64,000 nucleotides of DNA, taken from NCBI RefSeq assembly GCF_000313135.1, contig NW_004457442.1:960657-1024656 (forward strand), read 5' to 3'. Both the position numbers and the translations under genes were made by a program. This document shows, in pieces, positions 12,042 to 25,444 of the stretch (within the stretch, counting starts at the first letter, position 1; every line of letters starts with the position of its first letter). This DNA is from Acanthamoeba castellanii str. Neff (Eukaryota > Discosea > Longamoebia > Acanthamoebidae). The notes under the pieces are model-generated. The model made no database searches, had not been told where the DNA came from, and saw only the letters and a program-made list of their open reading frames with translations.

Positions 12042-12681
12042 GCATAGCAGGGACGACACCGACACTCGAGTGTACCTGCAGCGGTGTCCAGTTGTGCCGG
12101 TTCCTTGCATTGGGAGACGCGCCGGCGACCAGCAGGAGCCTGCACACCTCGGCCGATTGGCTTTGCGCTGCCCAGTGCAAGCTGAAGGAGAAGAGGAGAG
12201 AGTAGCCGCCCAACGTCAAAATGTGTACTATGGCAGATGAAGGCTTGGCCAGGGTGGTACAGTACCAGGTGTCGCCGGTCGTGGTGGCGGCACATGGGTC
12301 GGCTCCGCACGCAAGGAGGAGACGTGCCACCTCGAGATGGCCGTTCCAGGCGGCCCAGTGCAGGGACGTCGACCCTTCGTTATTGCGAGCGTCGACGTCT
12401 GCTCCCTGCTGCAGGAGGAAGATGACGGCCTCGCGATCGCCGTTCCACGCGGCGTGATGAAGGGCTGTCGTCCCATCATGCTCATCCCTAAATCGCACCG
12501 CGTCACGGCCTCTGTGCGCCACAAATTGCTTCAAGCGGCCGAGATTTCGCTGATTGCAGATGTCGATTATCGAAATTGAGTCGGTCTGCGTCACCATGGA
12601 GGGCAGTGTGGTCGTTGATGACGAGTTGGACCCGAATGACATCGCATACGAGGGCGGCACCTCGTCCTCATCCTTCCTCAT
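8852..12681 (-). CDS. Ankyrin-EDR1-TKL (Raf/CTR1-like) protein kinase
   Basis: The N-terminal exons (12266-12681, 12181 down to about 12076) encode at least three ankyrin repeats, e.g. GTTALHHAAWNGDREAVIFL and GSTSLHWAAWNGHLEVARLL. An EDR1-type domain follows (about 10650-11450). It has LGCITHGVCRHRAIMYKYL, GIPCRLVRG, HAWNVVLLGSKCYLVDIMHD, a layout known from plant CTR1/EDR1 MAPKK kinases. The kinase domain spans about 8852-10360: glycine loop KLGSGSFGSVYRCSLNG, VAIK-type CAVKIM, catalytic loop HRDIKSSN, DFGVSK assembled across an intron (donor near 9430, acceptor near 9354), then GTPGWIAPEV and a standard C-lobe end CVRLMPSQRPSSPDI. All catalytic residues are present, so it should be active. 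The start is ATG 12681; the frame is open upstream only via TTG. Some middle splice sites, notably after the ankyrin exons, are uncertain. Confidence 0.82.
9846..9920. repeat. (CACACG)n microsatellite, kinase intron
   Basis: About twelve 6-bp units lie in an intron between kinase-domain exons. A (GTGC)n stretch follows at about 9959-9983. Confidence 0.9.
10744..10789. repeat. (CAAAA)n microsatellite, kinase-gene intron
   Basis: About nine 5-bp units lie directly upstream, in the sense direction, of the exon encoding the end of the EDR1 domain. Confidence 0.9.
11643..11701. repeat. (AAATAGAT)n microsatellite, kinase-gene intron
   Basis: About seven 8-bp units lie in an intron between the exon ending at the LTPAER stretch and the LSREYFEKGF exon. 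Confidence 0.9.
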
Positions 12682-12819
12682 CTTTCCCCACAATAAAACT
12701 CTTATTTTTATTTTTTGTAGCTGTACCAGGAAAAGCCGCCAGGAAATGGGCGATAAATTCGCTGAGGAAAAACACCAAATACTCTACATTCCTCTTCACC
12801 AAGGTCAAAACGCGGACGC

Positions 12820-13747
12820 CTACTCTGGCTTGGCGAAGCGCTCGGCGACCTTGCGCAGCTGACGGAGGCGTTCCTCCAGGTTGGAGTAGCGCTGGAGGTG
12901 CGGGTCCTGCACCAGACACGCCGCCAGATTGGCCGACAGCGCCACCTGACCAAATGGCGGAGATGAGTGCCTGAACGCACACGACACACGACAGCGGCCG
13001 AGTGTGGTGGCGGTGGTGAAGAGTAGCAGGGTACCTGGCGGACGAGGGTAGGCATGGCTCGTTCGGAGACGATCTGTACACTGGTGATGGGGCCGAAGGA
13101 GGGGACCTGCGGCTTCTTCTTGACCTCCACGCGGTAGAACCCCTCCTTGAGCGGATGCACCACGATATGAACAAAATTGAATTGGCCCTGCAGGTGTAGG
13201 GTGTGGTGTATGTGTGGTGTGAGCGAGACAGTCCAGACCTGATGACGGTAACCACACACACACACACACAACAGTGAAGTGGAGGAGTGTGCGACGGGCC
13301 AGTAACGAACCTGGATGGTGTCTTGCTTGAACTCCTTGGGCGAGTCGGAGTAGACAATGTTGACGTTGTCGTTGCCGATGTGCCGCTTCTTGTTTTGATA
13401 GTTGCGGTACAGGTGCAGTTGGTTGGGAATCATCGTCACCACATGGTACACCACCTTATGTGTACACACCACACACACACACACACACACAACCGAGCGT
13501 GTTAGCTTTTGTGAAACGACGCGTACGGTATCGCCTTTTCTTCGCTTGCTGCTGCGAGCTACACTCTTTGAGAGTAGAGCTCCGTACCTGCGTGGACACG
13601 CTGCGCCAGTGGATGGTGTAGTGGCCGTCGCTGTCTTCCCTGGTGTCGAGCCCACCTGCGTACATGGCCGTATCCTTGAGCCGAATCTTGTCGCCCAGAC
13701 GATTAAGCAGCTGCACGACATGTGGGCGCTGTGTTAGTCGACTCTTC

Positions 13748-13808
<61 letters not shown>

Positions 13809-16800
13809 ACGGGAAGCAGTTGTGGAAGAAGAAGAAGAGTGTACGCTAAAGTATCGGGGCGAGCCTGCGGTGTTGCCCAGGATCTGCTCTTCGGTCTCCT
13901 GGTGTTCGCCCACGTAGATTATCCCCACCTTGGCGCACACCGTCGTGGGCGTGCGATCGAGAATGGAGAGCGCGCGTGTCAGCGCCTCGTCGCCCGACTT
14001 TAGCTCTGGATGGGAGAAAGGGGGCGGGGTGGATCAGCGCCTCACGCAAACACGAGTCCAGTACTGCTGGATGACGTCAGCAGGTACCTTTAGGCGGCGA
14101 GTCTTCGATGAAGGGGATGTTCTTCATCTGCGAGAACACGAAGCTCGGGTGGATGTCGAAGAGCGTCGAGGGAATCTTGAACGGCTTGGCGTAGCCCTGC
14201 ATTGCACTGACCGCCGGCGCCGGCGAGCTGGGGTTGGACCTGCGCGTAGACGGCAACTGTGTGTCGTGTGTTGTGTGCGCGCTCGTCAGTCAAACAAGGC
14301 GCGCTTTGTGCAGAACGAGACAGCTCGCACTCGCACGTACCGAAAACAAGTTGTGGAGCAGCGAGGTGCGTCGCTCCTTGCGAGCCCCGGACGGAGGCTC
14401 GTCGCCCGTCGACGTGGGCCTGGGCGGCGTGAAGTCGCCGCCTGCGCCCGTGTGGCGTTCGGCGGGCGGCCGGGGTGGCATGAAGAAGCTCGGGCTCGGG
14501 CTGCCCCTCTCCAGCTCCGGCGCGCGCGCGTCGGCCTCGTCCGCCTCCTTTTCGTCGGGCTCGCGCGCACGCAGCATCATGCCGCTCGAGCTGGGCGAGA
14601 TCAGGCCATTCCCGAGCAGCATCAGCTCGTCCTTCTCCTTCCTGATGCTGCCGCCCTTGTTCTTGGGCTCCTTCAGCTGCTTGTGGTGGTGGTGCTGATC
14701 GTCGACCGCAAGGCCGCCCTTATGGTGGTCGCTGGTTCCAGCAACACTCGAGGCTGCACCCACCACTTCCGCCTTGGGCTCCGCCGCCTCCGCCGCGGGC
14801 GGGGACTTGTGGGCGGTGACGGCCGTCTCTCCACTATCCTGCAGAAGCTCAACCGCCTCGACCTCTGTCGACGATGAAGGCTGACGCTCGCTGGTCGACG
14901 TTGGCTGCTGCTGGGCGTCGGTAGTCGCACGACTGGCGTTTGGGGTGGACGCCGTGGAGCCCCCGGTGGGCTCGGAGCCGTGATGATGGTCAGTGACGAT
15001 GGTCATCGACGACGATGCGGCGGCCGGCGGCAGTGACGGCGGACTGACCGGCTCCGTCATTGGTGAGGCAGCCGCGACTACAGAGCTGCGCTGCGGGGTG
15101 GTCGGCGCACTGGAGCTGTCCAGCGATGACGAGGGCGAGATGTCGAACTCGGGAGGGAGCAGGGTCCGCACCTCCTGCACCAGCGAGAGGCCGGTGAGGT
15201 CGTCTTCGGGCTGCTGGCCCGCCGCGGGCGGGGTGTAGGCGTCGAGCTCGAGCGACACGACGCGAGTCAACGACGGCGGCGGTGGCGGCGGTACAGCCAA
15301 GGGCTGGTGATGGAGCATGCCGGCCGCCGCTGTCGGTGCGGGCAAAGCGAGCAGGCCTGCGTCTGGCGCGGCCTTGGGCGCAGCAGGTGCCTGAGCGCCG
15401 CCGAGGTCCTCCTTCTCGATGTCCCCGATGACGGGCGGGTGGTCGGTCGCGGAAGCTTCCGCGGAGTGGTCGGGATCGTTGGCGGTGGGCGGCGAGGCGC
15501 GCATGAGCAGCGCCGGCTCCTCGAGGGACTTGGGCGACGAGCTCACAGCGTGAAGCAGCATCTGGCCCTCGATGCTCAGCTTCTGGTTCGTCAGATCTAT
15601 CAATCCGCACAGTAGGATAGCGGCGGTGAGCAAACAAGCAACGCCCCAGCCAACGCACACGCACGCACACGCACACGCAGCGTTGGGCAACTGGTGCGTA
15701 CCGACGTGCTCGTACGACACGCAACGCCCGCGCTTCCACAGCAGGGCGTCGCCGCCGTGTCGGGGTGGGACGAAGAGAGGCGGCGACTTCTCCTCCTCGG
15801 AGCCCTCGTAGGAGGGCAGCGGCGGATAGAACACCGAGAGCGAAAACTCCACCGTCGACGCGTGTCGCCTGTGCATCCTCTTAGCCTGCGGGCAAAGAAA
15901 ATCATCGATTATCAGCTCGCATGACACACGACACGCACGACACACGCACGACGCACGCACGACGCAGAGAGGGGAGTTGGTGCCTTGTGAAGGTTGGCGT
16001 TGGCGTCCTCGTGCGCGATTTCGGAAAATGAGCGTCGGCGGGGGATGTCGGCCCCGTCCGGCTCGACGCCCTCGTCGGCATGCGGCGGCAGCACGACCCG
16101 GACCCCGTGGTGCGGTCCCACCTTGGAGATGAACTTCTTGCGCCAGTGCTCGATCTTCTCCTTGCCCCTGGGCTCGCCCCTCCTCGCCGGGTCGACCGCC
16201 AACAAGGGCGTGGTCGGGACCTCGGCGCCGGCGCCCTGGCCTTCTACCGCCGCAGCCGCGGCCGTCGTGGCTGTGATGGGCGTCGTCGCGGGCGCGGCCG
16301 GAGCGGCGTGGACTTCGTCGGTCGAGGGGTCGGTCCACTTGCGCGGCGGGCTGGTGACGATCTCCCCGGAGGAGGAGGAGCCCGACGCCACACCATGGGC
16401 CTCGCCGGTCGGGGCGTCCGCGCTGGCCCGAGGGGGCGAGGCCGGCGGCACCTCTTCTTCTCCTTTTTCTTCGTTTTCGGCGGTGCTTGGTTGGCTGAGT
16501 ACCGGCGACGGCGGCGGCGGCGGCGTACGCAGTGCAGGGGATGCTGTGTTGGCGGGCGGTGAAGCCGGCGGCGGCATCGGCCCTGGCCTGTGCTCCCTCC
16601 TGGACCCGGGCGCCAGGTGGTGCTGGCCGTGGTGCTGGTGTTGTCGGGTGTCCCGCACCTTTACGGCGCCCGAGGCGGTGATCTTCTCCGACACGCTCCT
16701 GTCTCGCTTGGGCCTCTCCTCCGCCGCGAAGGACGACTCGCGACTCGCGGGCTTGGCCGGCTCCGCCTCGGCGTCGGCCCTGGCCGAATTCGGACTGTCG

Positions 16801-19800
16801 AGCTCGGCCGACCCCATCGCGTGGCCGATGTCCAACATGAGGCCGAGCATGGGGTCCGTCTGCCCCGTGGTGGCCGCCGAGGCACCGGTCGTGGTCGGGG
16901 GCAGATTGCCAATGCTGGAGCTGTCGCCTGCGGTGGTCGTGTCGTCGGCCTCGTCCAGCCGCGCTGATGATCCGCGCCGAAGCAACGGCGCAGAGCGGGA
17001 GCGCTTGGCCAGCATCACCACCGGCGGGGCCTCCTCCCGCGGCCGCATTTGTAGCTCTCGCGACTCGGTGAGCACCGCACGGCTGTGAAAAATAATTTCA
17101 AAAAACGTGTGTGAAGGGGGGGAAGTGAAGAAAACCAAAAAGGAGGATAAGAAAGGGGAGCGTCACCTGGCCTCGCGGTGCAGGAGAGGTCGACCCCTGG
17201 CGCCGATATCGCTCACCGTTCTCTCTGGGATCAGCTTCGTTTGTCGGTCGTGCAGCAGTGAGTCGCCGGCCTGCAAGTGCGTAAACATCCAGGGTGCCTC
17301 CTCGATACACTTTTTCAGTTGCCTGCCGAGATAGAAGAAATGTTAATACATATTTTGTATGAATGTATGCTATATGCGCATATGTACGCATATCTGTAGA
17401 AAAGTAGAATGAACATTTGCTCGCCCTGGAGTTGGGAGTGGAACGTACTCGTCGACTTTCAAGGTGTTCACCGGAGCGGCCACCTGATGGATCACGTTCT
17501 GGATCTGCATGATCCAGCGCTGGCTGCCGGCCGGTCGTCTCACCACGACCTCCACCCAGCCCATCTTGCCCACGCGCATCTTTATGATGCAGTTGCCTGG
17601 CCAGCGCGTGTCGTGTATGTGAGCAGACCATTCGCGCGAGCGAGCGAGCGAGCGAGCGATGGAGGGAAATGGAGGGAAAGCCGCGTACCCTGCGCCCAGT
17701 TCCTGACCTGCGCGTTCTCGAAGAGAAACGAGTCTTCGGGCGGAGGCAGCGGGGTGTTGTCGCAGTTGCCAAAGACCGACTGGGCGAACTACGCGGGGTG
17801 CAAACACCAGATTAATTATTTATATTAATAATAATTAATTAGGAAAAAAGCTATGAGCCATGTCTGTTGCGACTGAACGCAAACGTTCAAACACACCACG
17901 AGCAGGTAGGGAGGAGCGGTGGTGGGTGGTATGGTACCAGATCGAGAGTGGCCATGAGCAGGTAGTTGGAGTCCCCGGCGCTCACCTTGGCGGCGCCGCT
18001 GGCCTGCGTGTTGTCCATGACAAGCCTCTGTACGAGGTAGTTGGCTCCCATGCGGTAGTACCCCAGGCGCAAATGGACCGGCGACGCCATGAAGAAGTCG
18101 GCCCACACGATATAGGCGTGATTCGACACGTGCGGCGCAAACTACAACCATGAGAGAAAAGAAACAGAAGAAGAAGAAGAAGAAGAAGAAGAAGAAGAAG
18201 AAGAAGAAGAAGAAGAAGAAGAAGAAGAAAGAGGGTTAGCAGTAGCAGGTGTGCATAGCACGTGTGTGTGTGTGTGTGTTGTGTGTGTGGTGTGTACCTC
18301 GGTCTGGTCGGTAAGGAGCATGAGCGTGAGGAAGAGCCGCTGGCGGTCGTCGTCCTTGAGGGCTGACAGAATGGACGGCGCATCCAAGAGGAAGGAGAAG
18401 AACTCGAGCACATGGCGGGCCAGCTCAGACTTCTCAGGCATCTGCACAGAAAAGAACAATAATAAGAAAGAATAATAAGCAATAATATTATAATAAGTAA
18501 TGAGCAATAATAAGATAAGAATAATAAGCGTATTCGGGATCAAGCGCAGGGGAGCGCATTCGAAAAGGAAAGGTGGCCATACCTGGAGGTGTCGCTTTGG
18601 CCCCAGGTTGCGTTCGCACACTTTGTGCATGTCGCCCACGATGGCCGAGATGCGTTGGGTCATGGACTCGGGCACTTCGCTGAGACCGATGGAAAGGCCG
18701 TTGATGCAGATCCGCTGTACGGCCAGGGCCGAGTGCGGCGGAATCGAGGACAGGTTGGAGGTCAGGCCCTCGCACAGGCACGAGATCAAATATTCCCGGT
18801 ATTTGGCTGTATTTTTATATATAAAAATAAGGTGTGGGGGAGATAAAACAACATATATGTGAGCTAAATAGACAACACATCATAGCATAGGGAAGGAATG
18901 TAAGGCATACGTTTCAGCTGCGATTGGTAGCCGACCAGCATGATCAGCAGCTCGTAGCCCATCTCGAGGAGTCGTCCGCGCACGGCGCTGTCCTTGCGCA
19001 CGGTGGGATCGACGCAGGCGCCGAAGGTGCCGCTGCGCAAAAGCTTGCACAGCACCGAGGCGAGGCTGCACACGTCCGCAGCGCGCAGGATATAGTAGTT
19101 CTTCAGCATTTCCATGAGCCCGCGCGCCACCACGACGAAGATCTGTGTCGTGTGTCGTGCGTCGTGTGTCGTGTGTATCGAGTCAGGCGACAAAGAACTA
19201 TGTCAGCGAGCGCTCTCTAGGGGCCAGTGGCAGGGGCTGGTACGCACCTCATAGACAGGCTCGATTTGAAGAGCCGAGATGAGCGTGTCGAGGAGCGGAC
19301 CCACGGCGAGCAGGCCCACGCTTTCCTTCTTCCTCGGGTCGTGCGGTGGCGGCGAAGAGGGCCGGCTGCTGCGCGGACGCCAGCAGACGATGTACGGGGT
19401 GGTCATCAGCTCCTGCACAAACTCTGCAGGCCTATCGTTCAGGGAAGAGCGATTGCTTACACAGTCAGTGGCCGCACGTCTCTAGTATCGAGGCACACTA
19501 AAAAAAAATTGATAGATAGTGCGTCGGTGGAGAGGGCGCGTACTTGGCGGCGGCGGGGTCCTTGGCGCTGGTGCCGGCGACGGAGTTCTCCTCGTTGTCC
19601 TTGACGGCGGCCTCCTTCTTGCCGCGGGGCGACGTGAGCGGCGACGTGAAGCCCTTCTTGCGCTTGGGTTCACCGGTGGTGCCACTCTTCCCACTCGACA
19701 GACTCTCGCCGCCGCCGCCTGCGATCGCAGCTGCGGCGTCCTTGGTGTTGGTGGTGTTGTCGTCGGGCTGCTGTTGTTGTTCGGGCTTGACGTAGCGGTG

Positions 19801-22800
19801 CAGGCTCAGTTGCATCAGGTAGCGAGAGCTGGCCCGGAACGAGAGCAGGAACACGATCACCTTGGCCCGCAGGGTCGGGTGCCGCTCCTTGGCCAGCTTG
19901 AGCATCACGTCGAGCAGGTGGAGCGTGTGCGCGTGTCGCTTCTGCGTAAACTTCTTCACAAAGAGCCGGATCAAGCCGGCGATCGCATCGTAGCGCAGTC
20001 CGTCCTTCTTGCACCTTGAACCAGTGAAAGAGAAAGAGAAGAACTTTCAGTGACTGAGCGGTTAGCCCAGGGCAAGAGGTATGAGTACCGTGAGGCCTTC
20101 TCCATTACATCAGCAACCGCAAAGAACTTGTTGCTCTTGGTGACTGACGCGGCGTGGACGAGGAAATCCAGCCCCCTGTTCACAACAAGGTGTTGGTGTT
20201 CGGACAAGGGGAAAAGGGTGGTGAGCAGCTGTGGGGACGAAGATGGAGAGAGAGAGAGAGAGAGAGAGCGCGCGCACCTCCGATAGACGGAGCGGGTGAG
20301 GGCGACAGTGCCGCTGGCGTAGATGGCATCGAAGACGGGCAGGATGACTGATATGATCTCGTCGCCGTAGAGGACGTGGAAATCGGTGAAGATGTGCTCC
20401 AGAACACTCAGCGCCTGTCCACACGAACGCACACAACACAACACACACAACGCACGCACGCCCACACACCACGATGGTGAACAACCCGTTGGGTGTGCAC
20501 CAAGCTCGAAGCCGCTTCACACCCACCACTGGCCGGCCTGATTCTACAGTGGTGTACCTTGACTTGGATTGGTGCGCGGTGCTCCCGCTGCAGGTGAGAC
20601 AACAGAAATCGATGGAGGTGGTGCTGCCATTCATCCACGGCCGGGTGGATCTGAAGACCAACAGAGACCACGCACGCGAGGTGAGCGCAATGCGGCGTAT
20701 GAAGGGGCATTCGAGTCAATTGGTGATGGGGACCAGTACCAGCACTTGCTTTTCGGTGATGAGATGCGTGACCGTGTCGTGCCTGCAATAGGCGCTAAAA
20801 TCCTCCAGCAGCTCGATCAGCGCCTCCGTGGGACCCATGAACTGGAAGTTCTTGTGCAGCTCTGCCGCCACCAATGAAAGAAATGAAACGAAGTCTATCA
20901 GCTTTCAATCCCACTCCCCCAGGCCTTTGGGCAACGCCAAGATGGGAACACCGGTGGTGGTGGGTGGTGGGTGGTGGGTGGTGGGTGGTGGGTGGTGGGT
21001 GGTGGTGGTGGTGGTGGTGGGTACCGTGAATGACCTCGAGAATCTCCCTGACGACAGGGATGAGGGAGTACTGCTCGTTGTCTTCGTGGCCCACCAAATA
21101 GGGGAGGAGGTTGCGAATGATGCGCAAAATCACGTCCCACTCGACCTGCAATCGCGGACCGTACCTGTGGCGGGCCACGACCAAGTTTTGAGAGAGATGA
21201 GCCGTAAGCGATCGGGCGCAGCTGGACACGTTGGGCTATGACAGAGGTGTGTACTTCTTAATTAGGCGGCACATGGAAAGAGCCACCTCGTAGGCAACAA
21301 TGTTGTGTTGACTGTTGAGCACCCGTAGCAGGTAGGGCAGAACGGCCGAGCGGGTCACGTGTAGCGTCGAAATCCTGTAGCTGCCCCATGAAGCCATACC
21401 TGTTGGTGGTCGGCGGTTGGTGGTGGCATATGTGGTAAGTAAGGAGTGGGTGACTGACCCAGGGGGCGAAGATCAGTGAAAGCGACTCCGTACTGAGGTA
21501 GAACACGGCGCCGCGCAGGAGGTTGACGACATGCACGTTGTCGGGATTGTCGAGGGTGGCGCAGAGCGCGATGACGCCCTGGTGGCCGCACGGGCTCTTG
21601 AGCACGTTGGTCATCAACTGCCAACTGCGCTGGCAGCACGCCTCGATGTTGAGCGTGCGACAGAGGGCGTTGATGAACTCGACCAGCGATTGCTCGGGAA
21701 TGTGGCTGTAGCGCACCTGTGAACGTGAGGACACCACGAATGACGTCAACGAATCAACCTTGTGTGTGTTTCCAGTTGAACATTGAGGGCGCATGTCCGT
21801 ACCAAAATGTCGAAAAAGTTGAGACAGCTTTCAACCAGCTTGACCTCTGTGCTCGTGTTGCAGATGGCGCACACGTGACAGATGAAGGCCGTCTAGCGTA
21901 TCAGACATTTTTAGGAGGAAACACACACGACACACGCGACACACGCGACACACGCGACACACGCGACACACACAGTTAAAAGGTGACGAATCCAATTCGG
22001 CAGCACACATGAGCTGTGACTCGGTCGCGAACGAACCTTTGGCGCTTCGGGCAGTGCGTAGGGGTTGTATTTGACCACTTTCGCAGCAAAGGCGATGATC
22101 TCGTGCGAGTAGGCACCTTTCCCGCGCTCCAGCCACGTCAGCAGTAGCTGGCATATGTCGTTCTGTTCGGGGTTGGAGGCCATGTCAATCGAAGAAGATA
22201 GGAAAAAAAGAAACAAAACCAGGCACTCAACAGCCAGGCCCGGGCCAGTCATTACCTCAAAGGGTGCGATGTTGTGTCCATTCTTAGTGAGCGCCACCAG
22301 GTTCTTGAGGCGAGCAACAAAATTGTGTTTGTTCCTTTGAATGACGGCGAAGAATTCTGAGAAAGTCGCAAGACCAGTCGCCCGCGCGTTAGCAACTCCA
22401 CAGGCACTCGAGTGTACGATTCGTCGGTGAGGCCACGGTGTAAGGGCGGTACCCATCCGAAGCGAGCCCAGCCTGTCATATTGGCCGTCGATGAGGGCGT
22501 GCATGATCTCGTAGCCCAGCTTCCGAACGTACGAGGGCTGATCCTCGCCGACGAGGTCCTTCACCGTGCCCCACACCGTCAGCACGTCGTCGATGCTGCA
22601 CCACCGTGCGAAAGGAAAGGGCCGCGACAAGACAGTCAGGACAAGGCACACATCGTATCAGCGCTGAAGCGACAGATCATTGTCAAGTCCAGCCAAGAAG
22701 AGCAAGGCATATACCTGTAGGAGCGCGAGTACTCGCAGACTTCGTTGACGAGGGCGAGACGAGTCTGCAGCGGGCTGTGCTTGCTCATGCGCTTGAGGGC

Positions 22801-23193
22801 CTCCTTGAGCAGGTGCTCGTGGTGTAGTGTCGGCGGGCCGACGACGCCGACGGCGGCGGTGTTGGTCGACTGTCTGGTCGGCGCAGGCCTCGACGTGCCA
22901 GCAGCGGTGTGGGGTGGTTGCGGTGTGGTGGCGGTACTAGCGGCTGGCTCGGCGCGCGGTGGTGCACTCGACTCCTCCACTACTGGTGCATCGCGGCCGA
23001 CGCCTTCCCACAAGATCTGGCGCAATCGCTTCAGCACGCCGCCGGCGCGGGTGGGAGGCGGCGTGTGCGAACCGGACGACGAAGAAGCGAGCATGGGCGC
23101 GAGTGTGGCGGGAGCAGGGAGAGAAGAAGAGGTGGCGGCGGCGGGCGTGGTGGGGACAGAAGTTGAAGAGGAAGTTGGCGAGGTGGGTTTCAT
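12820..23193 (-). CDS. TSC2: Tuberin (TSC2), Rheb-type GTPase-activating protein
   Basis: TSC2 is the catalytic subunit of the TSC complex that switches off Rheb and hence TORC1. It runs over about 10.4 kb with some 25 exons; splice sites are only partly resolved. Start ATG 23193, stop 12820-12822. A Ser/Thr/Pro leader (22900-23193) is followed by the tuberin HEAT region (about 17100-22900). Diagnostic blocks there include TVWGTVKDLVGEDQ, LCRTLNIEACCQRSWQLM with LLRGAVFYLS, and the WVEVVVRRPAG block at about 17510-17570. A long low-complexity Ser/Pro/Ala section (14380-17050) contains the AGC-kinase-like motif RRRSFSEIA. The Rap-GAP domain lies at 12820-14210: DIHPSFVFSQM, GIIYVGEHQETEEQIL, YAGGLDTREDSDG, KKRHIGNDNVNIVYSDS (containing the catalytic Asn thumb) and GQFNFVHIVVHPL. 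The order and residues match animal tuberin closely. Confidence 0.9.
13751..13809. repeat. (CAA)n microsatellite, TSC2 intron
   Basis: About nineteen triplets lie in the intron between two Rap-GAP exons. It is non-coding here, unlike the polyQ-coding CAA run at 48082-48150. Confidence 0.9.
18166..18229. repeat. (AGA)n microsatellite, TSC2 intron
   Basis: About twenty AGA triplets, TTC on the sense strand, lie just before an exon as an extended pyrimidine-rich tract. Confidence 0.9.
20953..21021. repeat. GGTGGTGGGT-type minisatellite, TSC2 intron
   Basis: G-rich tandem units of 7-10 bp sit in a TSC2 intron; the sense strand is C-rich. The plus strand has many G-triplets and could form a G-quadruplex. 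Confidence 0.8.
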
Positions 23194-23764
23194 GATGGTG
23201 GTGGTGATGGTGATGTGTAGGATCGTTTAGGAGTGGGTTACGCGTTGGGATTCAGTGTCCAGGCGTCGTTGGATTCCAGGAGTTCGTGTAATCGGTAGAT
23301 TTGAATTTCTCTTTGAATTGGGCTTTCATTTTCCTTCGCGTCTTGTAGAAGCAATCTTCGCAGCTTGATTTATTCTGTGCAGCAAGCAAAACAATATCGA
23401 TTAGAGCTGCTTGCTTGGCTTGGAATAAAATATGCAAAATAAGAAATAAATAGATCACATAAAATAAAGCCAGTTGAAAGGGGGTACAGGAGAGAAGATC
23501 GCACTAGTTCATGTTTGCTCTCGCTGTGCTCAATTGCAGGTTGTGATTTGCTGGGCGGTGGGAAGATGGTAGCGCGTGCCCCAGCAGCAGAATTATGACG
23601 GAAAGTTTGAATTTGCATTTGTGGCATTCCCCGCTTTTTGGTGCGCACCGGGACATTGCAGCTGATAGCACTGCCTGTGAGAGCTGGCAGCTCCAGTGTG
23701 TTTTGTGTTGTACAGTTGCGGGTCGATAATGTGCGGCCTTTGCTTGAAACACTACATCTGCTGC
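23194..23764. other. Intergenic gap upstream of TSC2
   Basis: This 571-bp region lies between the TSC2 start and the stop of the upstream minus-strand gene. It is AT-richer than its surroundings at 23370-23480 and should contain the TSC2 promoter and 5' UTR. The small open frames here show no recognisable family. Confidence 0.45.
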
Positions 23765-25444
23765 CTAGTGGGTGGAGGAGAGCTGGAAGGCGGTGATGGA
23801 AGGTGCGTGGAGGTGACCGAAGTAGAGCAGCCCCTCCACCTCAGTCACTGCAGTGATGCTCTGTGTGTCGCCCTCGAGGCTGCGTACCACGCGACCCTGC
23901 CCGTCCAACTCTGCGTGGATTGGTGGCGTGAGAGTTGGAATTACACGGCGCGTAACTCCAGGTAGCCATGCGAGGAGCAGGCGACGCACCCACGATATGG
24001 CCATGCGGCTTGCCAAGAAGCGGCAGCTTCAACTTAAGAATAAGGCTCCTGATGGCCGGATACGGCGCAATGGCCTCCAGCAAGGGATTCCTGGGAGCGA
24101 CCAACGCCGCCCAGAAGTGCCCACTCCCATCTGTTGTGGAGTCCAGCGCCAAGGATTGGCCACCCATCGGTCATCAGCTGCAACTGTGACGCGCGCATAT
24201 GGGGAGGGGGGCTGGTACCGGTGCGTTGGGACACGCCATCAACCAGGCCCGGCAGGCCATCAGCAAATACATCAGATGTACCAGCTAAAAGGAAGGAAAG
24301 AGCATTAGGTCGGATGTTCTGTCTGAAAGGGGCCAATGGGTGTGCTTACCTTTGGGTCCCTTGAGCCAGTACCTCAGTATGCGGGCACGAGGCGTTTCGC
24401 ACACAAGGACATAGGACTCATCGTGAGCGAGCGTCACGCCATTGGAGAAGTGAATCTTGTCCAACAGCAATTCGGTGCCACCCTGCTGGGTGTAACGGAG
24501 CAACCTGGACACGCATAGGTTGTGCACACAATGGTAGGTGAGCCAGCATACATGAGTGGTAAGGTGCTGGTGTGTACCGTCCTCGAGGCTTGCTGGTGAT
24601 CACGTCAAGGAGCGAGGCATAGAGCGGATCGTAAATGCATCCGATCTGCGTAGGGGGGATGGACGAGGCGTCGGAGAAGTAGATCGTGCCGTCCTCGGCG
24701 ATGGCCACGTCCTGGCGCCCCATGATTCGTTTTGTTGGTTGCTTAGTCAGCAAAGCAAAGTGGACTTGACATGGAGAGCGTACATCGGCAAAGTTGATGT
24801 TCCTGCCCTCAGCATAGTGCGACAGGATGGTGATCACTTTGCTGGTCGAGTTGACGTGCAACAGACCTGGCAGGTGCGGACGCGCAGGTTAGCATTCATG
24901 TGCGCCTTTTGCCTGATAAAAGGGTGGGTCGAGGGCAAACCCTTGAGGGCTTCAGCGACAATGAGGTCACCGTTCTTGTCAAACTCCAAGCCAAGCGGGC
25001 GCCCTCTGACGTTGGCCCAGTGCTCCGTCTTCAGTAGCGAGGACTGTCAGTATTACTAAACGCCAACACAGCATACATACGGCCGTTCAGAGGTGGGACC
25101 CACCTCGCCCGTGGAACGGTCAACTGCAACGATCCAGCCGTCAGCCGTCCCGCCGTAGAGACGGCCATCGGGACCAAGCACCAGCGTCTCTGCGCCTTGA
25201 ACCTGTCATTCGGCCGCACGACTGTCGTAAGCACTTTAGAGTGAGGGAGAGCAGGCCTGAGGGAACCCACCTGGCCCAGGAAGCTGGACTCGCTGAGCAG
25301 CGTGTTGGGGGCGAGCACGCCCAGACGCTCGGGGTTGGGTTGCACTTCCCACGACCCGACCTCGGCGTCGAACGGCAGCGGGGCGACGTGGAGATAGTAC
25401 CCCAGCGCCACCGCTACCAAAACCAGAACAAAGGCCAAGCGCAT
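23765..25444 (-). CDS. Strictosidine synthase-like / APMAP-like six-bladed propeller protein
   Basis: The N terminus, RLAFVLVLVAVALGYYL from ATG 25444, is a signal anchor, as in APMAP and plant SSL proteins. Following exons give propeller blades: GAETLVLGPDGRLYGGTADG, GRPLGLEFDKNGDLIVAEA, DVAIAEDGTIYFSDASS, IHFSNGVTLAHDESYVLVCE, GTSDVFADGLPGLVDGV, GHFWAALVAPRNPLLEAIAP and the terminal blade EVEGLLYFGHLHAPSITAFQ. These match the family order, including the YFSDASS and SNG-x-x-L blocks. Members are calcium-binding hydrolase-fold proteins of the ER or plasma membrane. Plant strictosidine synthase activity should not be assumed. The exon after the DGV block is reached through an intron whose exact sites are less certain. 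It is divergent from the PARG gene, with 184 bp between starts. Confidence 0.78.
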